Assembly (NCBI RefSeq): GCF_025961575.1
Contig: NZ_JAOQNX010000036.1
Coordinates: 1-48,934, forward strand
Reading direction: 5' to 3'
Length of the DNA: 48,934 nucleotides
From: Rhodoblastus acidophilus
GTDB taxonomy: Bacteria; Pseudomonadota; Alphaproteobacteria; Rhizobiales; Beijerinckiaceae
Position 1 is the stretch's first letter. Every line of letters begins with the position of its first letter. Positions 15,637 to 22,611 of the stretch are shown here, in pieces. The position numbers were made by a program, and so were the translations under genes. A model generated the notes under the pieces. That model saw nothing but the letters and a program-made list of their open reading frames with translations, did no database searches and had not been told where the DNA came from.

Positions 15637-15835
15637 TGTCGGCGTTGCGATGCAACTTGATGTCGTCATGGCCGGGCGTCGTCCCGGCCACCCACGCGGC
15701 GCCGCAATGCGAACTGCCGGAGGTTTTTCCCGGCGGGCCGACGTGGATGCCCGGGACAAGCCCGGGCATGACGTTCTTGGGTTGAAATCGCGCTGGGAAA
15801 CACAACCAATATTGTTTCCCCGGACAGCCGTGCGC
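15592..15835. repeat. Composite repeat: 21-bp perfect inverted repeats enclosing family A copy A1
   Basis: GCGCACGGCTGTCCGGGGAA (15592 onward, 21 bp to 15612) recurs exactly as its reverse complement at 15815-15835, and the flanking CCCCGCTT / AAAGCGGGG extends the match with a small gap. Inside lies family A copy A1 (15664-15773). The structure looks like a MITE with a REPIN inside. Its left arm forms the 3' end of the GNAT gene. Confidence 0.75.
15664..15773. repeat. Family A REPIN-like element, copy A1 (110 bp)
   Basis: Two inverted hairpin units. The left one starts CGTCATGGCCGGGC and continues GTCGTCCCGGCCACCCACG; the right one is ACGTGGATGCCCGGGACAAG then CCCGGGCATGACG. The 45-base centre is related, in reverse orientation, to that of copy A4. 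It lies between convergent genes. Confidence 0.88.
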
Positions 15836-15891
15836 TAAAGCGGGGCGGGGGTGAGGGGCAGGGGCGTTGCCTTCAGCTTCGTCAGGAAAGT

Positions 15892-16269
15892 TTACGCGGC
15901 CAGCACCGCGGGCCGCATGGCGCCGGCGATGGCGTCGAGGATTTTTCGCGGCGAGGCCGGCTTTTCGATATAGGCGCGGGCGCCGAGGGCCAGGGCGGCG
16001 GAGCGGAACGCGCCTTCGCCCTTGCCGGTCATCACCACGACGGGGCAGTCGGGCGCGGTCTTGCGGGTTTCGGCGAGGAGATCGAGGCCGGTGACGCCAC
16101 CGGGCATTTCGATGTCGGTGACGATGCAGCCGATTTCGGAAAAGTCGCCTTCTTCCAGGAATTCGCACCCCGACGAGAAGGCGCGGACATCAAACCCTTC
16201 CTTTTTCAAAGCCATTTCAAGGCCGATGCGGATGAGGACGTCGTCGTCGATGACACAGATGGCTTGCAT
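15892..16269 (-). CDS. Single-domain response regulator (receiver only)
   Basis: A 125-residue stand-alone receiver. Acidic pocket D8-D10 (VIDDD), phospho-acceptor D52 (CIVTDIEMPG), T in VVMTGKGEG and K in YIEKPASP; the alpha4-beta5 region resembles FixJ-type receivers. With no output domain it should work by phosphotransfer or protein contact. The start MQAICVIDDD has GGGGGAT upstream. A full CtrA-type box lies 69 bases before the start, suggesting cell-cycle-linked expression. No kinase gene is adjacent. Confidence 0.9.
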   Translation of the reverse strand: MQAICVIDDDVLIRIGLEMALKKEGFDVRAFSSGCEFLEEGDFSEIGCIVTDIEMPGGVTGLDLLAETRKTAPDCPVVVMTGKGEGAFRSAALALGARAYIEKPASPRKILDAIAGAMRPAVLAA

Positions 16270-16337
16270 GGCGATCCCCCGAGGCGGCGCCGAGCCGATT
16301 GGAACAATTTTAGTAAAAAATGATGCGTTCAAAGAAG

Positions 16338-16353
16338 TTAACAGACCATTAAC
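16338..16353 (-). promoter_or_regulatory. CtrA-type box TTAA-N7-TTAAC upstream of the receiver gene
   Basis: TTAACAGACCATTAAC fits the full alphaproteobacterial CtrA consensus TTAA-N7-TTAAC. It lies inside a longer inverted repeat (AAGTTAA / TTAACTT) in the non-coding region before the receiver gene. TTAA is rare in this high-GC sequence. Confidence 0.7.
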
Positions 16354-16425
16354 TTTCTGATTGCATTCACACAACCGGCGAGGCGAGCCGGCCGGACGCA
16401 TTTGCCGATACAGGCGTAAACCCAG

Positions 16426-16455
16426 GACGTTGCAGGCAAAATATACCGCAACGTC
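16426..16455. repeat. 8-bp inverted repeat downstream of dnaN
   Basis: GACGTTGC and GCAACGTC flank an AT-rich 14-base loop just past the dnaN stop. It could be a transcript-end hairpin, but no T-run follows. Confidence 0.35.
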
Positions 16456-16488
16456 GCCGGGCTCTCACATCCTTGTGATCGCGTCTGC

Positions 16489-17604
16489 TCAGACCCGCAT
16501 CGGCATCAAAACGTAAAGCGCGCTGGCGCCGTCGCGGTCCGCGATGATGGTCGGCGAGCCGGAATCATTCATCTTGAACAGAGCGGTGTCGCTGTCGAGC
16601 TGCCCGGCGATATCCAGGAGGTAGCGGGCGTTGAAGCCGATTTCGAGGGCGGCGCCGTCATAATCGACTTCCAGCTCTTCCACCGCCGAGCCGGAATCCG
16701 GATTGGTGACCGACAGGACCAGCTTGCCGTCCGACACCGCCAGTTTCACCGCGCGTCCGCGCTCCGAGGAAATGGTGGAGACGCGGTCCACGGCCTCGGC
16801 GAAATCTTTTCGCTCAACCGTCAAAAACTTGTCGTTCTGGGTCGGAATCACCCGCGCGTAATCGGGGAAGGAGCCGTCGATCAGTTTGGTCGTCAGCACC
16901 ACCGGACCGATGGAGAACCGAATCTTGGTCGAAGAAAGCTCGACGCCGATCTCCGCCTCGGGGTCTTCGATCAGCTTTTGCACTTCCGCCACGGCTTTGC
17001 GCGGAATGATGATGCCGGGCATGCCCACGGCGCCCGCAGGCGCCGGCGTCTCCAGCCGCGCCAGCCGGTGGCCGTCGGTGGCGACCGCGCGCAAAAACGC
17101 CTGCCCGTCGACCTCGGCGACATGCATGAACACGCCGTTGAGGTAATAGCGGGTTTCCTCGCTCGATATGGCGAATTGGGTCTTGTCGATCAGCCGCTTC
17201 AGTTCGGCCGCGGGGATTTTGAAGGCATGGGTGAGGTCGCCGGTGGCGAGATCGGGAAAATCGCTTTCCGGCAGGCTCTGCAGATTGAAGCGCGAGCGCC
17301 CCGAGCGCAATTGCAGCTGGCCGTTGTCCCCGGCTTCCAGCGACACTTGCGCGCCATCGGGCAATTTGCGCACGATCTCGTAAAGCGTGTGGGCGGGCAA
17401 GGTGGTCGCGCCCTTCTGGCCGATGTCGGCGGGGGTGATTTCCGTCACTTCCAGGTCGAGGTCGGTCGCCTTGAGCTGCAAGCCCTCGCCGCTGGCGCTG
17501 AGCAGGACGTTGGACAGGATCGGAATCGTGTTGCGCCGTTCGACCACGCGATGCACGTGCCCCAGCGATTTGAGCAAAGCCGATCTCTCAAGCGTGACTT
17601 TCAT
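16489..17604 (-). CDS. dnaN: DNA polymerase III beta subunit (sliding clamp)
   Basis: A 371-residue clamp that encircles DNA and tethers Pol III and other partners. Opening MKVTLERSALLKSLGHVHRV, VVERRNTIPILSNVLL, the central FSIGPVVLTTKLIDGSFPDY and the end ALYVLMPMRV are diagnostic. Length agrees with other clamps (E. coli 366). The start is set by family alignment; an upstream in-frame extension of 55 codons is not conserved. Neither dnaA nor recF is adjacent (recF is 21 kb away), so the classical dnaA-dnaN-recF cluster is split. Confidence 0.97.
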   Translation of the reverse strand: MKVTLERSALLKSLGHVHRVVERRNTIPILSNVLLSASGEGLQLKATDLDLEVTEITPADIGQKGATTLPAHTLYEIVRKLPDGAQVSLEAGDNGQLQLRSGRSRFNLQSLPESDFPDLATGDLTHAFKIPAAELKRLIDKTQFAISSEETRYYLNGVFMHVAEVDGQAFLRAVATDGHRLARLETPAPAGAVGMPGIIIPRKAVAEVQKLIEDPEAEIGVELSSTKIRFSIGPVVLTTKLIDGSFPDYARVIPTQNDKFLTVERKDFAEAVDRVSTISSERGRAVKLAVSDGKLVLSVTNPDSGSAVEELEVDYDGAALEIGFNARYLLDIAGQLDSDTALFKMNDSGSPTIIADRDGASALYVLMPMRV

Positions 17605-17886
17605 TTTCGCGAACCGGAACCAACAAAAGGGGGGCAAGACTGCCCCGCTGCGGCGCACAAGGCAAGCGTTTTGCGCCATTCGTCCACGGCATTTGCCGTA
17701 TCCGGTGAAATCCACGGCGCCGCGCGCCCTCCGGTCCCGCGTGTCTGGATAAAAGGACAGAGGAAACAAACTGTTACGCTTTTTGCGGCGCTTTGCCGAT
17801 CCTGGATAGCGGGGGGCTCAGACCAAAGTCTAGATTTTAACGGATTTGTGTCGGCCCGGTGGCCGGCGAAAGCGCAAGGAGCGACC

Positions 17887-19320
17887 ATGTCCGGATTCAC
17901 ACCGGGTCATCACCACGGCAAGGTGACCCATCACGAATTGAAACAGACCCTGTCCACGCTGCAATTGTGGGGCATCGCCGTCGGTCTGGTGATCTCGGGC
18001 GAATATTTCGGCTGGTCCTATGGCTGGGCCTCCGCCGGCACGCTCGGCTTTCTCGCCTCCACCGTATTCATCGCGGTGATGTACACCACTTTCATCTTCT
18101 CCTTCACCGAACTGACCACCTCCATTCCCCATGCCGGCGGCCCCTTCGCCTATGCGCGCCACGCCTTCGGCGACAAGGGCGGGTTCATCGCCGGCGTCGC
18201 CACGCTGATCGAATTCGTCTTCGCGCCGCCGGCCATTTCGCTGGCGATCGGCGCCTATCTCAACGTGCAATTTCCCGCGCTCGACCCGAAATATGCGGCG
18301 GCCGGCGCCTATGCGCTGTTCATGGCGCTGAACATTATCGGCGTGCAAATCGCGGCGACCTTCGAACTGCTGGTGACCGTGCTCGCCATTATCGAATTGC
18401 TGGTGTTCATGGGCGTGGTGTCGCCGGGCTTCAGCTTCGCCAATTTCGTCAAGGGCGGCTGGTCCGGCGCGGATCAATTTTCGCTGGGCGCCGTCTCCGG
18501 CATGTTCGCCGCGCTGCCCTTCGCCATCTGGTTCTTCCTGGCGATCGAAGGCGTCGCCATGGCCGCCGAAGAAGCGAAAAACCCGAAGAAATCCATCCCC
18601 ATCGCTTACATCGCCGGCATTGTGACTCTGGTGGTCCTGGCCTTCGGCGTGATGCTCTTCGCTGGCGGCGCCGGCGACTGGACCAAATTGTCCAACATCA
18701 ACGATCCCCTGCCCAAGGCCATGCAGTTCATCGTCGGCGAAAATTCCAACTGGCTGCACATGCTGGTGTGGATCGGCCTGTTCGGCCTGATCGCCTCGTT
18801 CCACGGCATTATCATGGGCTATTCGCGCCAGATTTTCGCTCTGGCCCGCGCCGGCTACCTGCCCAAGGGCTTTTCCAAGGTCAACAAGCGCTTCCGCACC
18901 CCGCACAACGCCATTCTGGCGGGCGGCGCGGTCGGTCTGGTCGCCATTTTCAGCGACGACATCCTCAGCTTCAACGGCCAGTCGCTGACCGCCAATATCG
19001 TCACGCTCTCGGCCATGGGCGCGGTGATCATGTATATCGTCAGCATGGCGGCTCTGTTCAAGCTGCGCGCCAGCGAGCCGCAGATGGAGCGTCCCTACAA
19101 GACCCCGCTCTATCCCGTGTTCCCGGCCGTCGCGCTCGTCTTCGCGGTGATCTCGCTGATCGCGCTGGTCTGGTATAATTTGCTGCTCACCGGCGTGCTG
19201 GTCGGCATGATCGCCGTCGCCTACCTCTATTTCGCGCTCACCCGCAGGAGCCGCGAGGAGGCGCCGCTCGACACGATGATCGAGACGCCGGCGGAACTGG
19301 CGATCGACGTGAAAGCGTAG
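17887..19320 (+). CDS. eat: Ethanolamine permease (APC superfamily)
   Basis: A 477-residue inner-membrane carrier with about twelve helices, expected to import ethanolamine. The stretch LWGIAVGLVISGEYFGWSYG (about 31-50) and TELTTSIPHAGGPFAYARHAFG are typical of the proton-driven ethanolamine permease subgroup, distinct from the EutH type. The His-rich N-terminus (HHHGKVTHHELKQ) matches family members. It is first in the operon, 12 bases before eutB, which fixes the substrate. The 282-base gap to dnaN must hold its promoter and that of dnaN; no clear -35/-10 pair was recognised there. Confidence 0.92.
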   Translation: MSGFTPGHHHGKVTHHELKQTLSTLQLWGIAVGLVISGEYFGWSYGWASAGTLGFLASTVFIAVMYTTFIFSFTELTTSIPHAGGPFAYARHAFGDKGGFIAGVATLIEFVFAPPAISLAIGAYLNVQFPALDPKYAAAGAYALFMALNIIGVQIAATFELLVTVLAIIELLVFMGVVSPGFSFANFVKGGWSGADQFSLGAVSGMFAALPFAIWFFLAIEGVAMAAEEAKNPKKSIPIAYIAGIVTLVVLAFGVMLFAGGAGDWTKLSNINDPLPKAMQFIVGENSNWLHMLVWIGLFGLIASFHGIIMGYSRQIFALARAGYLPKGFSKVNKRFRTPHNAILAGGAVGLVAIFSDDILSFNGQSLTANIVTLSAMGAVIMYIVSMAALFKLRASEPQMERPYKTPLYPVFPAVALVFAVISLIALVWYNLLLTGVLVGMIAVAYLYFALTRRSREEAPLDTMIETPAELAIDVKA

Positions 19321-19332
19321 GGGAGAGCGGCC

Positions 19333-20715
19333 ATGGCCTATGCGCAAAGCGTTCGTGGACAGACCTATCGCTTCGACGATCTGAAGAGCTTGCTGGCCAA
19401 GGCGACGCCGGCGCGTTCCGGCGACGCCCTCGCCGGGATCGCCGCCCGCGACGACAGCGAGCGCGCCGCCGCGCAATGGGCCCTGGCCGAGCTGCCGCTG
19501 AAAACCTTTTTGAACGAACAGGTCGTCCCCTATGAAGCCGACGAAGTCACGCGGCTGATCGTGGACAGCCATGATGCGGGGGCCTTCGCCCCCGTGTCCC
19601 ACCTCACCGTCGGCGATTTCCGCAATTTTTTGCTGTCCGACGCCGCCGATGAGGCGAGGCTCACGGCTCTGGCGCCGGGCCTGACCCCGGAAATGGCGGC
19701 GGCCGTGTCAAAAATCATGCGGGCGCAGGACCTTGTTCTGGTCGCGCGCAAATGCCGGGTGGTCACGAAATTCCGCAACACCATCGGGCTGCCGGGTCGT
19801 CTCTCCACGCGCCTGCAGCCCAACCACCCCACCGACGATCCCGCTGGCATCGCCGCTTCGGTGCTCGACGGCCTGATGTATGGCTCGGGCGATGCGGTGA
19901 TCGGCATCAATCCCGCCTCGGATTCGATTCCGGCGGTGATGAAACTGGTCGCCATGCTCGACGAGATCATCGCGCGGCAAGAGATCCCGACGCAAAGCTG
20001 CGTGCTCACCCATGTCACCACCAGCATCGAGGCGATTTCACGCGGCGCCCCGCTCGACCTCGTGTTCCAGTCGATCGCCGGCACGCAGGCCGCGAACGCC
20101 AGTTTCGGCGTCGATCTCGCCGTGCTCAGGGAGGGCCGCGACGCCGCTTTGTCGCTGAAACGCGGAACGCTCGGCGACAATGTCATGTATTTCGAGACCG
20201 GCCAGGGCTCGGCGCTGTCGGCGGAGGCGCATCACGGCGTCGACCAGCAAACCCTGGAGGCGCGCGCCTATGCGGTGGCGCGGGCGTTCAAGCCGCTGCT
20301 GGTCAATACGGTGGTCGGCTTCATCGGCCCAGAATATCTGTACAATGGCAAGCAGATCATCCGCGCCGGCCTCGAAGACCATTTTTGCGGAAAACTGCTC
20401 GGCGTCCCCATGGGCTGCGACATTTGCTACACAAATCACGCCGAGGCCGACCAGGACGACATGGACGTTCTGCTCACTTTGCTCGGCGCGGCCGGCGTCA
20501 ATTTCATCATGGGCATTCCCGGGTCCGACGACATCATGCTCAACTATCAGACGACGTCCTTTCACGACGCCCTCTATGCCCGCCGCGTGCTCAATCTCGC
20601 GCCCGCCCCGGAATTTGCGGAATGGCTGGAAAAAGCCGGGATTTTTGTCGATGCCGCCCGGGCAAAACTCAGCGATACCCTGCCGTCGCAAATGCGCGCC
20701 CTGGCGTTTTCGTGA
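19333..20715 (+). CDS. eutB: Ethanolamine ammonia-lyase heavy chain
   Basis: The 460-residue large subunit of the adenosylcobalamin-dependent lyase that converts ethanolamine to acetaldehyde and ammonia. It forms the TIM barrel holding the substrate and binds EutC. Recognisable stretches are NTIGLPGRLSTRLQPNHPTD, YGSGDAVIGINPASDS, ETGQGSALSAEAHHGVDQQT and TNHAEADQDDMDVLL. Length agrees with the E. coli subunit (453). GGGGAGAG precedes the start. EutC follows after 7 bases. No reactivase (EutA) or shell protein gene is present, so reactivation and acetaldehyde disposal must come from elsewhere. Confidence 0.98.
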   Translation: MAYAQSVRGQTYRFDDLKSLLAKATPARSGDALAGIAARDDSERAAAQWALAELPLKTFLNEQVVPYEADEVTRLIVDSHDAGAFAPVSHLTVGDFRNFLLSDAADEARLTALAPGLTPEMAAAVSKIMRAQDLVLVARKCRVVTKFRNTIGLPGRLSTRLQPNHPTDDPAGIAASVLDGLMYGSGDAVIGINPASDSIPAVMKLVAMLDEIIARQEIPTQSCVLTHVTTSIEAISRGAPLDLVFQSIAGTQAANASFGVDLAVLREGRDAALSLKRGTLGDNVMYFETGQGSALSAEAHHGVDQQTLEARAYAVARAFKPLLVNTVVGFIGPEYLYNGKQIIRAGLEDHFCGKLLGVPMGCDICYTNHAEADQDDMDVLLTLLGAAGVNFIMGIPGSDDIMLNYQTTSFHDALYARRVLNLAPAPEFAEWLEKAGIFVDAARAKLSDTLPSQMRALAFS

Positions 20716-20722
20716 GGCGGCC

Positions 20723-21496
20723 ATGAGCGAAGTCATCAAAAATCCCTGGACCGAACTGCGCCGCCTCACCGCCGCGCGCATTGCCTTGGGCCGCGCCGGC
20801 GCCAGCCTGCCCACCGCCGCCCATCTCGATTTCCAGTTCGACCACGCCCGCGCCCGCGACGCCGTGCACCGCCCGCTCGACGCCGACGCGGTCGAAGCGG
20901 TTTTGCGCGGCCACACTCTTGATGTGGTGCGTGCGCACAGCGCCGCGCCGGATCGCGCCACCTATCTGCAACGCCCCGACCTCGGCCGCCGCCTCGACGA
21001 TTCTTCACGCACGGCGTTGCGGCCAAACCCTTGCGATCTCGCGCTGGTGGTGGCGGACGGCCTGTCCTCCTTCGCCATCGAGAACAATGTCGGTCCGTTC
21101 CTGGCGTCGCTGCTGCCCATGCTGGGCGGATTCTCGCTCGGTCCCGTCGCGCTGGCGCTGCAGGGCCGGGTGGCGCTGGGCGACGAGATCGGCGCGGCCT
21201 TGCAGGCCAAAGCCGTGATCGTGCTGATCGGCGAACGCCCCGGCCTGTCCTCGCCGGATTCCATGGGCCTTTATCTGACCTGGGCGCCGCAAAAAGGCCG
21301 CACCGACGCCGACCGCAATTGCATTTCCAACATCAGGCCGGAGGGCCTGAGTTTCGACGCCGCCGCGCGCAAGACTGTTTATCTGCTCAATGAGGCGCGG
21401 CGCCTCGCTTACAGCGGCGTCCGGCTCAAGGATGAAACCGACGCGGATGGCCTGACGCTTGCAAGGGAAGCGCGGCCGGAACTGTCGGCAACCTGA
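20723..21496 (+). CDS. eutC: Ethanolamine ammonia-lyase light chain
   Basis: The 257-residue small subunit, completing the B12-binding site with EutB. TAARIALGRAGASLPTAAHL, DFQFDHARARDAVH, YLQRPDLGRRLD, VVADGLSSFAIE and ERPGLSSPDSMGLYLTW are family hallmarks. It lacks the ~40-residue N-terminal extension that in enterics targets EutC to the microcompartment, in keeping with a cytosolic pathway. The start lies 7 bases past eutB; the araC-type gene follows after 41 bases. Confidence 0.97.
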   Translation: MSEVIKNPWTELRRLTAARIALGRAGASLPTAAHLDFQFDHARARDAVHRPLDADAVEAVLRGHTLDVVRAHSAAPDRATYLQRPDLGRRLDDSSRTALRPNPCDLALVVADGLSSFAIENNVGPFLASLLPMLGGFSLGPVALALQGRVALGDEIGAALQAKAVIVLIGERPGLSSPDSMGLYLTWAPQKGRTDADRNCISNIRPEGLSFDAAARKTVYLLNEARRLAYSGVRLKDETDADGLTLAREARPELSAT

Positions 21497-21516
21497 GGCG
21501 GTTGCAGGGGTTTCGG

Positions 21517-21528
21517 CGAAACGTTTCG
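21517..21528. promoter_or_regulatory. 12-bp perfect palindrome CGAAACGTTTCG before the AraC-type gene
   Basis: CGAAACGTTTCG lies in the 41-base gap between eutC and the regulator gene, ending 9 bases before the chosen ATG. It may be an operator or an mRNA hairpin acting on translation of the regulator. Confidence 0.4.
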
Positions 21529-21537
21529 GAACCCCTC

Positions 21538-22512
21538 ATGGCCCACGCTCTTCCCGATCCTCAAGCCGCGCTGTTTCGCGCCTCCAGCGACGACGTCGAC
21601 CACCAGGCCGAACTGCTGCGCGGCTGGAACCAGAGCTATGCGCAGGTGTCCGCCGGCAAGTTTTTCGGTTCGGTGACCGAAATCGCCCTCGGCCCGGCGC
21701 GCATCTTCTCCGAGCACACCGGACAGGCGCTGATGCAATCCGGCCTGTTGCCCGATGACCTCATCGCTTTGGGCCTGCCGCTCGATATGCCGGGGCCTGC
21801 CGTTTTTTGCGGCATGCCGGACGATTCCCGGGCGCTGCATGTTTTTTCCGGCGGCAATGGTTTTGAATTCCTGTCGCCCGAGGGCATGACCATGGCCGGG
21901 CTGGTGGTTTCGCGCGCGGCGCTGACCGATCTGCTCAGCGAATCGGAAAGGGCGCTTCTGGACCAAAAATTCGGCGCCGCCCATCTCGCCCGCGTCGAGA
22001 CGCAGGCCGCCGCCGCCACCCGCGATTTTGTGCGCGGCGTGCTGGAAATGGCGGAAAACGCGCCGCAGCTTCTCGACAACGGCCCGATCATGGACACGCT
22101 CGCCAAGGGTTTGTTGTCCAATGTCGCCGGGCTGATCTCCGCCTATGGCGACGGTCCCCGCGAGGCCGCGCCGGCGCGGCGCTGGGCGATCGTCGCGCAG
22201 GCGCGCGATTACGCGCTGAGCCGCCCGGACGAACCGACCGGCGTCGCCGAACTTTGCGCGATCACCGGCGTGAGCCGGCGCACGCTGCAAAATTGTTTTC
22301 AGGAGACGCTGGGCATGAGCCCGGCGCAATTCCTGCGCGCGGTGCGGATGAACGGGGTGCGCCGGATGCTGCGCACGGCGCAGTCGGTCACCGAGGCGGC
22401 GGCGCATTGGGGATTTTGGCATTTCGGCCATTTCGCCCGCGATTACGCCGCTTTGTTCGGCGAATTGCCCTCGCAGACCCATCGCCGCCTCAACCCGCGC
22501 CGGCCCCATTGA
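21538..22512 (+). CDS. eutR: AraC-family regulator, EutR-like
   Basis: A 324-residue protein with an N-terminal sensing domain and a C-terminal double helix-turn-helix (from about residue 225: AQARDYALSRPDEPTGVAEL, GVSRRTLQNCFQETLGMSP, then AAAHWGFWHFGHFARDYAALFG). This end is close to the EutR type, which activates eut genes in response to ethanolamine plus adenosylcobalamin. As the last gene of the operon it would form a positive feedback loop, as known in Salmonella. The ATG at 21538 has only a weak ribosome binding site; a TTG 36 bases earlier is the alternative. The name rests on context. Confidence 0.82.
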   Translation: MAHALPDPQAALFRASSDDVDHQAELLRGWNQSYAQVSAGKFFGSVTEIALGPARIFSEHTGQALMQSGLLPDDLIALGLPLDMPGPAVFCGMPDDSRALHVFSGGNGFEFLSPEGMTMAGLVVSRAALTDLLSESERALLDQKFGAAHLARVETQAAAATRDFVRGVLEMAENAPQLLDNGPIMDTLAKGLLSNVAGLISAYGDGPREAAPARRWAIVAQARDYALSRPDEPTGVAELCAITGVSRRTLQNCFQETLGMSPAQFLRAVRMNGVRRMLRTAQSVTEAAAHWGFWHFGHFARDYAALFGELPSQTHRRLNPRRPH

Positions 22513-22542
22513 GGGAAGGGGGCGCCCCGCGGCTTCCGATCC

Positions 22543-22557
22543 TTAACCGGCCCTTAA
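22543..22557 (+). promoter_or_regulatory. CtrA-type box TTAA-N7-TTAA upstream of the class A PBP gene
   Basis: TTAACCGGCCCTTAA, 54 bases before the PBP start codon, has the exact TTAA-N7-TTAA spacing of CtrA sites. It is the second such site in the window; both are intergenic. Confidence 0.65.
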
Positions 22558-22611
22558 TTCGCCCAACTTAAGCTCGAAAAGGCCGTTTTCACCCATTCGG
22601 ACTTGAGGGAC

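Noticed and set aside
16489-17604. dnaN as a marker of a replication origin
   Set aside because: No dnaA, no cluster of DnaA boxes and no AT-rich unwinding region lie nearby; recF is over 20 kb away.
17605-17886. Riboswitch (for example cobalamin) upstream of the ethanolamine permease
   Set aside because: No B12-box or other conserved aptamer motif was recognised; regulation by the AraC-type activator is enough to explain B12 response.
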